This document shows positions 43,923 to 51,999 of a DNA stretch of 64,000 nt, in pieces; position 1 is the stretch's first letter, and each line of letters opens with the position of its first letter. The position numbers were made by a program, and so were the translations under genes. The notes below the pieces were generated by a model. That model saw only the letters and a program-made list of their open reading frames with translations. It made no database searches and was not told where the DNA came from. The stretch comes from Pseudophaeobacter flagellatus. Lineage in GTDB: Bacteria; Pseudomonadota; Alphaproteobacteria; Rhodobacterales; Rhodobacteraceae. The stretch is taken from assembly GCF_021228235.1 (NCBI RefSeq), contig NZ_JAJQRG010000004.1, forward strand, positions 1-64,000, given 5' to 3'.

Positions 43923-43926
43923 AACC

Positions 43927-44397
43927 ATGCGTAGACTAGATTTTGCACCGCTGAACCGCGCAACCATCGGCTTTGATCAGATCGCTGATCTGATGGATCG
44001 CGCCCTGACCAATGATGTCAGTCAGCCCAGCTACCCCCCATATAACATCGAAAAAACCGACGATGACAGCTATCGGATCTCGATTGCTGTCGCCGGTTTT
44101 AGCGAAGATGATCTCTCTGTTGAGGTGAAGGAAAATGCCCTGGTGGTGTCTGCCCGCAAGGGGGAAGAAGACGAGAGCCGCAGCTTTTTGCATCGCGGCA
44201 TTGCCACCCGTGCCTTTGAGCGCCGCTACACCCTCGCCGACCATGTACGCGTGACCGGTGCCAGCCACGCCGATGGCATGCTGCACATTGATCTGCACCG
44301 CGAAGTGCCCGAGGCCTCCAAGCCCCGGCGTATCGAGATCAGTACGACTGGTCCAAAACAAGCCTCGATCGAGGCCGAAGCGCAGTCTGTGAACTAA
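43927..44397 (+). CDS. Hsp20 family small heat-shock protein
   Basis: An ATP-independent holdase of the IbpA/Hsp20 class, 156 residues. The N terminus MRRLDFAPLNRATIGFDQ aligns with IbpA starts, and the alpha-crystallin domain runs from about residue 33 (YNIEKTDDDSYRISIAVAGFSEDDLSVEV) to about 130. The C terminus lacks a clear I-x-I/V anchor, though RIEIS may serve. An in-frame ATG at 43900 behind GGAGGG would add nine residues; which start is used is undecided. An RpoH-type promoter and structured leader precede it. Confidence 0.95.
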   Translation: MRRLDFAPLNRATIGFDQIADLMDRALTNDVSQPSYPPYNIEKTDDDSYRISIAVAGFSEDDLSVEVKENALVVSARKGEEDESRSFLHRGIATRAFERRYTLADHVRVTGASHADGMLHIDLHREVPEASKPRRIEISTTGPKQASIEAEAQSVN

Positions 44398-44460
44398 CGC
44401 CTAGCCACGCCAAACCTTGTTCTGTTTGATGGCTTTCTCCAGAGGCCGAAACAGACCGTG

Positions 44461-44503
44461 CATAGCCCCAGGTCAGCTTCTGTCCTGGGGCTATGTGTGT
44501 TTA
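44461..44503 (+). terminator. Terminator-like hairpin after hsp20
   Basis: Perfect 12-pair stem CATAGCCCCAGG/CCTGGGGCTATG (44461-44472 with 44484-44495), loop of 11 bases, followed by the modest T-rich TGTGTTTAC. Confidence 0.7.
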
Positions 44504-44545
44504 CGCTGCCCTTCTGGGGCACTCCTGCCAGGAAGATGGATAAGC

Positions 44546-44587
44546 ACTTACCAAGTGGTAGGTTGAATGACTTACCATTTGGTAAGT
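44546..44587. promoter_or_regulatory. Two TetR-type operators
   Basis: Site 1, ACTTACCA-AG-TGGTAGGT (44546-44563), and site 2, ACTTACCA-TT-TGGTAAGT (44570-44587, perfect palindrome), are centred 24 bases apart and end 48 bases before the TetR gene. The palindromic 8-2-8 design fits a dimeric repressor binding twice. Confidence 0.75.
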
Positions 44588-44635
44588 GCTTGGCGCCATG
44601 CTAGGATCTGACTGTCCCTTCAGGAGAAAGCGCCC

Positions 44636-45235
44636 ATGCCGACCCTTGCCCCTACCCGTACCCGGCTGTTGCAGGTGGCCAGCATTAGGCTGGCAGAGCG
44701 GGGCTATCATGGCACTAGTCTGGCGGCAGTCGCCGAGGATGTTGGGGTTAGCAAGCAGGCCCTGCTGCACTACTTTGGCTCCAAGGCGCTGCTGTATCGC
44801 GCCGTGCTGGATCAGCTTGGCCAGGATCTGTTGCAGATGTTGTTTTCAGCCATGCAAGACGGGCAATCCGCCGAACAGCAGCTTGACAGTTTCTTTGCCG
44901 AGCTGACCGCAAGAGCGGTGCAGGATCCCTGGCTGCCCTCGCTGTTGCTGCGGGTGCTGATCGAGGACCGGGAGGCTGAATCCGGGGACGCAGCGCTACC
45001 GCTGCCCCTGCAGGATTTCCTGGAGCCACTGATTGCGGTGATCCAGGCAACAGAACGCTTGAAGGGCGCCAGCTTTGCGCAGGCTCTGGCCACGGCACTG
45101 CATCTATTAGGCGGTGCCTGCCTGTTCCCGGCGGCGCAGGCCGGGTTGGCCCAAAGGTTTGGGCCGGTGGTGGTTGAACAGCTGCGCGACATATCCCTGA
45201 CCCAGATCCAGGCTTTGCGCGCGACCAGGCAATGA
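44636..45235 (+). CDS. TetR/AcrR family transcriptional regulator
   Basis: A 199-residue TetR repressor: the helix-turn-helix spans residues about 8-55 (RLLQVASIRLAERGYHGTSLAAVAEDVGVSKQALLHYFGSKALLYRAVLD), followed by an all-helical ligand domain with no recognised specificity. Two 18-base palindromes lie just upstream, so it probably represses itself. Neither neighbour (hsp20 upstream, globin downstream) is an obvious target. GGAGAAAG precedes the ATG. Confidence 0.93.
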   Translation: MPTLAPTRTRLLQVASIRLAERGYHGTSLAAVAEDVGVSKQALLHYFGSKALLYRAVLDQLGQDLLQMLFSAMQDGQSAEQQLDSFFAELTARAVQDPWLPSLLLRVLIEDREAESGDAALPLPLQDFLEPLIAVIQATERLKGASFAQALATALHLLGGACLFPAAQAGLAQRFGPVVVEQLRDISLTQIQALRATRQ

Positions 45236-45348
45236 GATACCCTGCACAGCTTTAAGGTGAATTTGGCCAACATTATCACTTGTGCGATGTACCTATTAGC
45301 GATTTAGTTGGGGCAAATCTTCAAGCATTGCAACTAAGAGGCCAGGAA

Positions 45349-45762
45349 ATGGATCCGAAGGACATTGAAGAGATGCAGGCAAGTTTTGCGTCAATCTATG
45401 GGCGAAAGGCGGAATTTGCGGATCGTTTCTATGTTCATCTTTTTGCCCGGATGCCAGAGGCCGAAGCAATGTTCGTCGGAGATTTTGCCAAGCAAAAAGA
45501 GATGTTTGCCGCGATGTTGACCTATTGTCTTAAGGGCATTTCGGACCACAAAAGCCTGGTGCACGCAGGTGATGCCCTGGCCAAGACCCATGCGCGTTTT
45601 GACCTTGGCGCACGTGAAGCTGAACTGGCGATTGATGCGATGATGGCGGCCTTTGATGATGTGCTGGGGGGTGATCTTGCCCCAACCCAACGCGAAGTCT
45701 GGCGGTTGGCAATTACCCGGATCGCGGGGTTGGTCCTGACGGACACAAGCCAAGAACACTGA
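45349..45762 (+). CDS. Single-domain globin
   Basis: A 137-residue protein reading as a bacterial single-domain haemoglobin: FADRFYVHLFARMPEAEAMF in helices B to C/CD, with a Phe suitable as CD1, and LVHAGDALAKTHARFDL, where His81 is the likely proximal F8 ligand of haem. The C-terminal helix continues as REVWRLAITRIAGLVL. It lacks the flavin and NAD domains of flavohaemoglobins. Such proteins bind O2 or NO; a role in NO or redox sensing is possible. I start at MDPKDIEEM; the frame is open 23 codons further upstream. Confidence 0.82.
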   Translation: MDPKDIEEMQASFASIYGRKAEFADRFYVHLFARMPEAEAMFVGDFAKQKEMFAAMLTYCLKGISDHKSLVHAGDALAKTHARFDLGAREAELAIDAMMAAFDDVLGGDLAPTQREVWRLAITRIAGLVLTDTSQEH

Positions 45763-45815
45763 ATTTTGCCTATAGGGCCTACTGAGCAGCGGATAACCGG
45801 GCCGGGTTGTCACTG

Positions 45816-45843
45816 CGGGCTCCAGTTAATCTACTGGAGCCCG
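45816..45843. terminator. Hairpin between the convergent globin and gabD genes
   Basis: Perfect 11-pair stem CGGGCTCCAGT/ACTGGAGCCCG with a six-base loop. No T run on either side, so termination is only inferred from its place between convergent genes. Confidence 0.5.
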
Positions 45844-45882
45844 ACGCATATCTGGACTGGGTGTTGCTGGTTGGCAGGTCGT

Positions 45883-47355
45883 TCACACAGCCATGCAGAT
45901 GTATTTCATTTCCAGATAGTCTTCGATGCCGTGGTGGCTGCCTTCGCGGCCCAGACCGGACTGTTTGATGCCGCCAAAGGGGGCAACCTCGGTGGAAATG
46001 ATGCCGGTATTGACGCCGACAATGCCATATTCCAGCGCCTCGGCGACCTTGTAGACGCGGCTTAGGTCCTTGGCGTAGAAATAGGAAGCAAGGCCAAAGA
46101 TAGTGTCATTGGCCAGTGCGATGACCTCGTCTTCGTCGTCGAATTTGAACAGAGGCGCCAGCGGGCCAAAGGTCTCATCAGTGGCAAAAGCCATGTCGCG
46201 GGTGGCGCCGGTGACGATGGTGGGTTCAAAGAAGGTTCCCCCCAGATCAGATGCAGCACCGCCCAAGATAACCTCGGCGCCTTTGGCCTTGGCATCGGCG
46301 ATGTGCTCTTGCACCTTCATCACAGCCTTGTCGGTGATCAGCGGGCCAAAGAGCGTGTCTTCCTCTAGGCCATCCCCGAGCTTCATCTTGGCGACGGCCA
46401 CTTTCAGCTTGGCGGCAAAGGCATCATAGACGCCGGCCTGCACGTAGATCCGGTTGGCACAGACGCAGGTTTGCCCGTTGTTGCGGAACTTGCACATGAT
46501 GGCGCCCTCAACTGCGGCGTCGAGATCGGCATCATCAAAGACGATGAAGGGCGCGTTGCCGCCCAGCTCCATCGAGCATTTTGTCACCGTATCTGCGGCC
46601 TGGCGCATCAGGATGCGCCCCACCTGGGTTGATCCGGTAAAGGTCAGCTTGCGCACGGCGTTGTTCTCGCAGAACTCCTTGCCGATTTCCGAAGCATCGG
46701 TGGAGGGCACAACGCTGAAGACACCAGCCGGAATGCCGGCACGATCAGCCAGAACGGCCAGGGCGGTGGCCGACAGCGGCGTCAGTTCGGCCGGGCGGGC
46801 GACAAAGGCGCAGCCCGCAGCCAGCGCCGGACCGGCCTTGCGGGTGATCATCGCATTGGGGAAATTCCACGGGGTGATAGAGGCGGCAACGCCAATGGGC
46901 TGCTTCAGCACCGTGATGCGTTTGTCACGCTGATGGCCGGGGATGGTCTCGCCGTAGATACGTTTGGCCTCTTCGGCAAAAAACTCGATGAAAGAAGCGC
47001 CATAGGCGATTTCGCCACGCGCCTCTGCCAGGGGTTTGCCCATTTCCGCCGTCAGGATCACCGCCAGATCTTCCTGGTTTTCCATCATCAGATCAAACCA
47101 CTTGCGCAGTACGGTGGCGCGTTCCTTGCCGGTCCATTTGGCCCAGTCTTTCTGTGCGGCCTCGGCCTGGGCGATAGCGCCGGCAACCTGTGCACGGCTG
47201 AGATCGGCCACCTGGGCAATCACATCGCCGCGGGCGGGGTTGGTCACATCAAACTGGTTGTCGCCATCAATGAACGCGCCGCCGATATAGGCGCGGGTTT
47301 CCAATAGGGTGGGATCGCTCAAGAGCGATTTCAGCTCGGTGGTTTGTTGCAGCAT
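45883..47355 (-). CDS. gabD: Succinate-semialdehyde dehydrogenase (NAD(P))
   Basis: An aldehyde dehydrogenase of 490 residues, closest in motifs to succinate-semialdehyde dehydrogenase, which finishes the GABA shunt. The catalytic Glu lies in SMELGGNAPFIVFDDADLD and the nucleophile in FRNNGQTCVCANRIYVQ; ITPWNFPNAMITRK and TFTGSTQVGRILM are also family-typical. The C terminus reads GGIKQSGLGREGSHHGIEDYLEMKYI. Start MLQQTTELKSLL at 47355; the upstream open frame is not family-like. A related semialdehyde (e.g. glutarate semialdehyde) cannot be excluded. Confidence 0.92.
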   Translation of the reverse strand: MLQQTTELKSLLSDPTLLETRAYIGGAFIDGDNQFDVTNPARGDVIAQVADLSRAQVAGAIAQAEAAQKDWAKWTGKERATVLRKWFDLMMENQEDLAVILTAEMGKPLAEARGEIAYGASFIEFFAEEAKRIYGETIPGHQRDKRITVLKQPIGVAASITPWNFPNAMITRKAGPALAAGCAFVARPAELTPLSATALAVLADRAGIPAGVFSVVPSTDASEIGKEFCENNAVRKLTFTGSTQVGRILMRQAADTVTKCSMELGGNAPFIVFDDADLDAAVEGAIMCKFRNNGQTCVCANRIYVQAGVYDAFAAKLKVAVAKMKLGDGLEEDTLFGPLITDKAVMKVQEHIADAKAKGAEVILGGAASDLGGTFFEPTIVTGATRDMAFATDETFGPLAPLFKFDDEDEVIALANDTIFGLASYFYAKDLSRVYKVAEALEYGIVGVNTGIISTEVAPFGGIKQSGLGREGSHHGIEDYLEMKYICMAV

Positions 47356-47572
47356 TGGGGCCTCCCGGAGTGGATATGCAGGCATGGAAAACAGTTGCCC
47401 CTTCATATGTCCAGTAAGAACGATAAGTCCAGATTTGATCAAATCCATGCTGAACCGGTGCCAAGCATCTCTTGGGGCAGGGAGGGGCTGGGTCACCCAA
47501 GGGGCAGCCCAGTAGATAGTTTGACAATGGCAGGCAGAGCTTGTCACTTAGAGCGGCAAGCAGGAGAGACAG

Positions 47573-48367
47573 ATGACGATCGATTTAGACGACGCCTATG
47601 CCAATGGGGCCTATATTGTCGGCGCAGAGGGCTATCCTGCGCGCTGGGCGGCCTCGGCAGAGGATTTTCGCAATAGTCTGCATGAGCGGGCGCGGCTGGA
47701 TCTGCCCTATGGCGATGGTGCGCGGCAGCGATTTGATCTCTTCCTACCTGAAGTCACCCCAAAAGGCGTTTTGATCTTTGTGCATGGCGGCTATTGGCTA
47801 GCCTTTGATAAAAGCACCTGGTCGCATCTTGCGGTGGGAGCGCTCGCCCATGGCTGGGCGGTGGCGATGCCGTCCTATGATCTGTGCCCCGAGGTGCGGA
47901 TCGCGGATATTACCCAACAGGTGGCCAGCGCGGTGACCCAGATCGCACAGGAACTGCCAGAGGTGCCGATCTCGCTGGCAGGCCACTCTGCGGGCGGCCA
48001 TCTGGTGGCGCGTATGTTGGACCCGGAGGTGCTGTCGCCTGTCGTGGCAAAGCGGTTGAAGATTGTGGTGCCGATCTCGCCGTTGGCGGATCTTGTGCCG
48101 CTGCTGCGCACCACAATGAACAGGAAGTTTCAGATGGATGGCCCGGCAGCCAAGGCCGAAAGCCTGGTTGAAATGCAGGATCGATATAGCGTCGATGTCA
48201 CCGTCTGGGTCGGCGCCGAGGAACGTCCGGCCTTTCTGGATCAGGCGCAGTGGCTGGCGGATGCCTGGCAGGCGGATCATGTGATTGCCTTTGGCAAGCA
48301 TCACTTCAACGTGATCGACCCGCTGGCGGATCCGGCCAGTGACCTGGTGCGCCTGCTGACAGATTAG
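47573..48367 (+). CDS. Alpha/beta hydrolase, arylformamidase-like
   Basis: A 264-residue alpha/beta hydrolase. IFVHGGYWLAFDKSTWSHLA carries the HGGYW oxyanion motif typical of eukaryotic-type kynurenine formamidases and related esterases, the nucleophile Ser lies in LAGHSAGGHLVARML, and the His is in FGKHHFNVID. It is not the metal-dependent bacterial KynB type. The gene is followed after about 280 bases by creatinase on the same strand. The precise substrate, an N-formyl amide or an ester, is unknown. Confidence 0.85.
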   Translation: MTIDLDDAYANGAYIVGAEGYPARWAASAEDFRNSLHERARLDLPYGDGARQRFDLFLPEVTPKGVLIFVHGGYWLAFDKSTWSHLAVGALAHGWAVAMPSYDLCPEVRIADITQQVASAVTQIAQELPEVPISLAGHSAGGHLVARMLDPEVLSPVVAKRLKIVVPISPLADLVPLLRTTMNRKFQMDGPAAKAESLVEMQDRYSVDVTVWVGAEERPAFLDQAQWLADAWQADHVIAFGKHHFNVIDPLADPASDLVRLLTD

Positions 48368-48601
48368 TCTGCCATCTGTGATCCTGGCTTGCTGGACGGG
48401 CGGCCGCGAGGCCGGGCTGGACCCGCGCGCAGGAATAGCGGACAGGGGCGGGTGCCGGAATCACTTGCCTCTGGCGCGTTCCAGGGGCATTTTACAGCCA
48501 GGCCGGGCGATGGCGTCGCCACATGGCAGTCTTTTGGGCGATATGCAGCACAGGCGCTGCCAGGCCCAATTGCGGCAGCCATGGGTCTTTCTCAACATTC
48601 C

Positions 48602-48618
48602 GTCCTGTACGCCAGGAC
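48602..48618. promoter_or_regulatory. Palindrome before creatinase, candidate operator
   Basis: GTCCTG-N5-CAGGAC, perfect arms, ends 26 bases before the creatinase ATG. It could be an operator or a leader hairpin. Confidence 0.4.
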
Positions 48619-48644
48619 CTTTCTGTCAAAAGGAAGGATCCAGC

Positions 48645-49853
48645 ATGACTGCACGTCCTGACATGTACCGCTTTCACAACGGTGAAAAAGCACCCCTACA
48701 ATTTACCACCTCTGAATATGAGGCCCGAATTGCCGGGTTGCGCAAGATTATGGAGCAGACCGGCACCACAGCCGCTGTCTTCACATCGATGCATAATATC
48801 TCGTATTATTCGGGGTTTACCTACTGCGCTTTTGGCCGCCCCTATGGGCTGGTCGTCACTGCGACTGAAGCAGTGACCATTTCCGCCGGTATTGATGCGG
48901 GCCAGCCCTGGCGGCGCTCTTTTTGCGACAACATCACCTATACCGACTGGCAGCGCGACAATTTCTGGCGGGCCATCAGATCGGTGACGGGCGAAAGCGC
49001 AGTGGTGGGCTATGAAAGCGACCATCTGACACTGCTGCAAAAGGCCAAGCTGGAGGCGTTTCTCAGCCCTGACCGGATGGTGGATCTTTATGCGCCGACC
49101 ATGGTGCAGCGCATGGGAAAATCCGAGGCAGAGCTGGAGATGATCCGCGCCGGGGCTGCGGTGGCTGATGTGGGCGGCTTTGCCATCCGCGAGGCGATCA
49201 AGGAAGGCGTGCGCGAAATCGACGTGGCCATGGCCGGACGCGATGCCATGGAGCTGGAAATTGCCAAGCGGTTTCCAGAGGCCGAATACCGCGACAGTTG
49301 GGTCTGGTTTCAATCAGGGATCAACACGGATGGGGCGCATAACCCGGTGACGGCGCGCCGCTTGCAACGCGGCGATATCCTGTCGCTGAATACATTCCCG
49401 ATGATTTCCGGCTATTATACGGCGCTGGAACGCACCCTGTTTGTAGGCGAGGTGGACAGCGAGAGCCTGAAGATCTGGCAGGCCAATGTGGCGGCGCATG
49501 AATATGGTATTTCGCTATTGCAACCCGGTGCCAGCTGCGCCGAGATCACCCATAAGATCAATGCCTTCTTTGAAGAGCGCGACCTGTTGCAATATCGGAC
49601 CTTTGGCTATGGACATTCCTTTGGGGTGCTGTCGCATTACTATGGCCGCGAGGCCGGGCTGGAGCTGCGCGAGGATATCGATACGGTTTTGGAGCCGGGG
49701 ATGGTGATCTCTATGGAGCCGATGCTGACCCTTGCTGAAGGACAGCCTGGTGCCGGGGGCTACCGGGAGCATGATATCTTGATCATTCATCCGGATGGAA
49801 ATGAGAATATTACCAAGTACCCTTATGGGCCTGCGTTCAACGTCGTGGGTTAA
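48645..49853 (+). CDS. Creatinase (creatine amidinohydrolase)
   Basis: Hydrolyses creatine to sarcosine and urea. The 402-residue protein matches the well-known pseudomonad creatinase almost block for block as I recall it: FTSMHNISYYSGFTYCAFGRPYGLVV, PWRRSFCDNITYTDWQRDN, and WFQSGINTDGAHNPVT with the catalytic His at exactly position 232; later YRTFGYGHSFGVLSHYYGREAG and LEPGMVISMEPML. It has the pita-bread fold of M24 peptidases but not their metal-ligand set. Start at 48645 behind AAGGAAGG. No creatininase or sarcosine oxidase is adjacent. Confidence 0.94.
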   Translation: MTARPDMYRFHNGEKAPLQFTTSEYEARIAGLRKIMEQTGTTAAVFTSMHNISYYSGFTYCAFGRPYGLVVTATEAVTISAGIDAGQPWRRSFCDNITYTDWQRDNFWRAIRSVTGESAVVGYESDHLTLLQKAKLEAFLSPDRMVDLYAPTMVQRMGKSEAELEMIRAGAAVADVGGFAIREAIKEGVREIDVAMAGRDAMELEIAKRFPEAEYRDSWVWFQSGINTDGAHNPVTARRLQRGDILSLNTFPMISGYYTALERTLFVGEVDSESLKIWQANVAAHEYGISLLQPGASCAEITHKINAFFEERDLLQYRTFGYGHSFGVLSHYYGREAGLELREDIDTVLEPGMVISMEPMLTLAEGQPGAGGYREHDILIIHPDGNENITKYPYGPAFNVVG

Positions 49854-50205
49854 GGGCCAGCGCTGCGTGACGGGCAGAGCCGAAGGCTCCCGCCCAGGTT
49901 TGATCCCTGCCGGGATCGAACCTCGTTGGGCTGGGCACCGCGCCAGTGCGCGGTGCTGTCGGGAGCGATTGCAGGTGGTGCATCTGGCCGCAGGCCGTTG
50001 CGCGACCTGCTGCTTTGCGCCGGTTGCACCCTGGGGCAGGGCTTCCCCCTTGCTTTCAAGGACAAACCACTTATGAGTAGCAGCCACCCCCTCTCTTGCA
50101 AAAGGGGGCTCTGTTGTGATGCTGTGCTGTACAGCCGCCCCTGTTTGCAGGGGAGACCCGCGTCAACAGATGATACCTGCTTCAGAAAAGTGACCAAGCC
50201 GCACC
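49854..50205. other. Hairpin-rich intergenic region
   Basis: No gene. Successive perfect or near-perfect stems: GAGCC/GGCTC (49878-49890), an AGGTTTGATCCC-type stem (49896-49923), GCACCGCGC/GCGCGGTGC (49935-49956), CCCTG/CAGGG near 50030, CCCCC/GGGGG near 50089-50110, and CCCCTG/CAGGGG near 50138-50154. The left part is one copy of the dispersed element described separately. Confidence 0.75.
49885..49985 (+). repeat. Dispersed structured element, copy A
   Basis: Constant blocks GGCTCCCGCCC (49885-49895), CGTTGGGC (49924-49931) and GGTGCATCT (49977-49985) flank two hairpins. The same blocks in the same order, 40 and 51 bases apart instead of 39 and 53, occur at 55338-55437. Confidence 0.75.
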
Positions 50206-50946
50206 ATGGATGACCCCCACGACCGAAGATTGACCGAGTTCGCACTGATTCAGCTATTGCCGAACATCATGACCGTGGGGGCGATCTGCGCCGGACTGTC
50301 GGCCATTCGCTTTGGCGTGCAGGGCAATTATGTCCTGGCGGTGCAGCTGATCCTAGCGGCGGCTATCCTAGATGGACTGGACGGGCGGCTTGCCCGCGCC
50401 CTGGGCAGTGACAGCAAAATGGGGGCCGAGCTGGACTCGCTGGCGGATTTTCTCAACTTTGGGGTTGCGGCGCCGCTGGTGATCTATTTCTGGGCGCTGC
50501 AGGACATGAGCAATGCCGGCTGGATTTCGGTGCTGGTGTTTTCGGTCTGCTGCGTGGTGCGCCTGGCGCGATTCAACGTGGCCACCAAATCGGAAGAGGT
50601 GAGCGAGGTCGCCAGCGGCTACTTTGTTGGCATTCCCTCACCTGCGGGGGCACTGCTGGCGATGCTGCCGATGTTTGTCTCTTTTGCCTTTGATACCGGG
50701 GGCGGATTTCCCAAGTTGTTGATCTGTTTTCACATGGTTGTCATCGGATTGCTTATGATTAGCCGTATTCCGACTTGGTCGCCCAAGATGGTCCGCATAT
50801 CGCGCGAAAACGTGAAGTATTTTTTGGTGGCCTGTGCCTTTGCAGGCGCCGCAGTTCTGACCTACGCTTGGACCACATTGGTTGTGCTTTGCCTGAGCTA
50901 TATTGTTCTGGTGATGTGGGGGTTAATTAAAAAAACGCCGGGGTAA
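50206..50946 (+). CDS. pssA: CDP-diacylglycerol-serine O-phosphatidyltransferase
   Basis: Makes phosphatidylserine, precursor of phosphatidylethanolamine, at the inner membrane. The 246-residue protein carries the CDP-alcohol phosphatidyltransferase signature DG-x2-AR-x8-G-x3-D-x3-D, read here as DGLDGRLARALGSDSKMGAELDSLAD near residue 46 in two overlapping pieces, and about seven hydrophobic spans. It is the type II (membrane) enzyme. pmtA follows closely, so one transcript may serve phosphatidylserine and phosphatidylcholine synthesis. Confidence 0.94.
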   Translation: MDDPHDRRLTEFALIQLLPNIMTVGAICAGLSAIRFGVQGNYVLAVQLILAAAILDGLDGRLARALGSDSKMGAELDSLADFLNFGVAAPLVIYFWALQDMSNAGWISVLVFSVCCVVRLARFNVATKSEEVSEVASGYFVGIPSPAGALLAMLPMFVSFAFDTGGGFPKLLICFHMVVIGLLMISRIPTWSPKMVRISRENVKYFLVACAFAGAAVLTYAWTTLVVLCLSYIVLVMWGLIKKTPG

Positions 50947-50972
50947 ACCCGGTGCCTTGGGAGAATTATACT

Positions 50973-51596
50973 TTGGATATAAAATCTGTTGAGACCTCGT
51001 ATGCCCGTTGGGCACCGGTCTATGATAAAACATTTGGGGCCGTGACGAGCGCAGGTCGTCGTCGCACCGTCGAATTTATCAATACCCATGGGGGATCGGT
51101 GTTGGAGGTGGGCGTCGGGACGGGCCTGTCGCTGCCCGACTATGGGACAAATATTGCCGTTACCGGCATTGATTTTAGCGCAGACATGTTGGCCAAGGCC
51201 CGCCGCCGGGTGGCGGAAAAGGGGCTGAGCAATGTGACAGCCCTACGCCAGATGGATGCGCGTCAGCTGGATTTCCCGGATAATAGTTTCGACACGGTTG
51301 CCGCGATGCATGTGCTCTCGGTGGTGCCAGAGCCAGAACGGGTCATGGCAGAGATTGAACGGGTGCTGCGCCCCGGCGGCAAGGTGGTGATCTCGAACCA
51401 TTTCAAAAGTACGCAAGGCGTACTGGCATCGATCGAGAAGTTTTCGGCCCCCTTTGCCAATGTGTTGGGCTGGCATTCCGATTTCGCGATTGAACGGGTG
51501 CTGCAGGAAGAGGGCCTGCGGGTCGAGATCCAGCAAGCCCTGCCTCCTTTTGGCATGATGACCTTTCTGGTGCTGTCGAAACCGCATCGTAACTAG
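50973..51596 (+). CDS. pmtA: Phosphatidylethanolamine N-methyltransferase (Rhodobacter type)
   Basis: A SAM-dependent methyltransferase that converts phosphatidylethanolamine to phosphatidylcholine in up to three steps. TSYARWAPVYDKTFGAVTSAGRR and VLEVGVGTGLSLPDYG (the SAM-binding motif I) match the soluble Rhodobacter PmtA as I recall it, as does AMHVLSVVPEPERVMAEIERVLRPGG. Length, 207 residues, fits. A TTG at 50973 has GGGAG ten bases upstream; a GTG at 50952 without a ribosome-binding site is the alternative. Adjacent to pssA. Confidence 0.92.
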   Translation: MDIKSVETSYARWAPVYDKTFGAVTSAGRRRTVEFINTHGGSVLEVGVGTGLSLPDYGTNIAVTGIDFSADMLAKARRRVAEKGLSNVTALRQMDARQLDFPDNSFDTVAAMHVLSVVPEPERVMAEIERVLRPGGKVVISNHFKSTQGVLASIEKFSAPFANVLGWHSDFAIERVLQEEGLRVEIQQALPPFGMMTFLVLSKPHRN

Positions 51597-51720
51597 ACGG
51601 GCCTCTGCCGGGGTGGAGTTCTAGAGACTGGGCGGCAGGGAGACCCGCCAGGGCGGGGCAAGCGGCAGCCCCGGTTATCAGTGGCTAGATGTGCTGGCCA
51701 TGGCAGAAGAGGAGCCGCAC

Positions 51721-51987
51721 ATGTTTGCCTTTCTACGCCTGATGGTGGTGCTACTGATCTGTCTGACCCCAATCTACTGGGGGCTGCTGCTTTACGCCCG
51801 GGCGCGATGTCGGGCGCGGCTGTCGCAGCGTTGGCAAGAGAAGGGGTTGACCACAGGTCGGCAGGCCTTCATCCAGCGGGGGTTGAAACGCTATGATCGC
51901 TCTTTCCAGCGCAGGCTGGTCTTATTGGTCTATATTCTGCCGCTGGGCGCGATTGCGCTGGTGATCTACCTGGTTAACTTTAGCTGA
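51721..51987 (+). CDS. Small two-span membrane protein
   Basis: An 88-residue protein with spans at residues about 2-24 (FLRLMVVLLICLTPIYWGLLLY) and 65-86 and a basic loop between. The ATG at 51721 has GAGGAG upstream; the frame is open ten codons earlier. Its stop lies 12 bases before the DUF1523 gene, so the two are probably co-transcribed. Function unknown. Confidence 0.7.
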   Translation: MFAFLRLMVVLLICLTPIYWGLLLYARARCRARLSQRWQEKGLTTGRQAFIQRGLKRYDRSFQRRLVLLVYILPLGAIALVIYLVNFS

Positions 51988-51999
51988 GAGGCATGTCCG

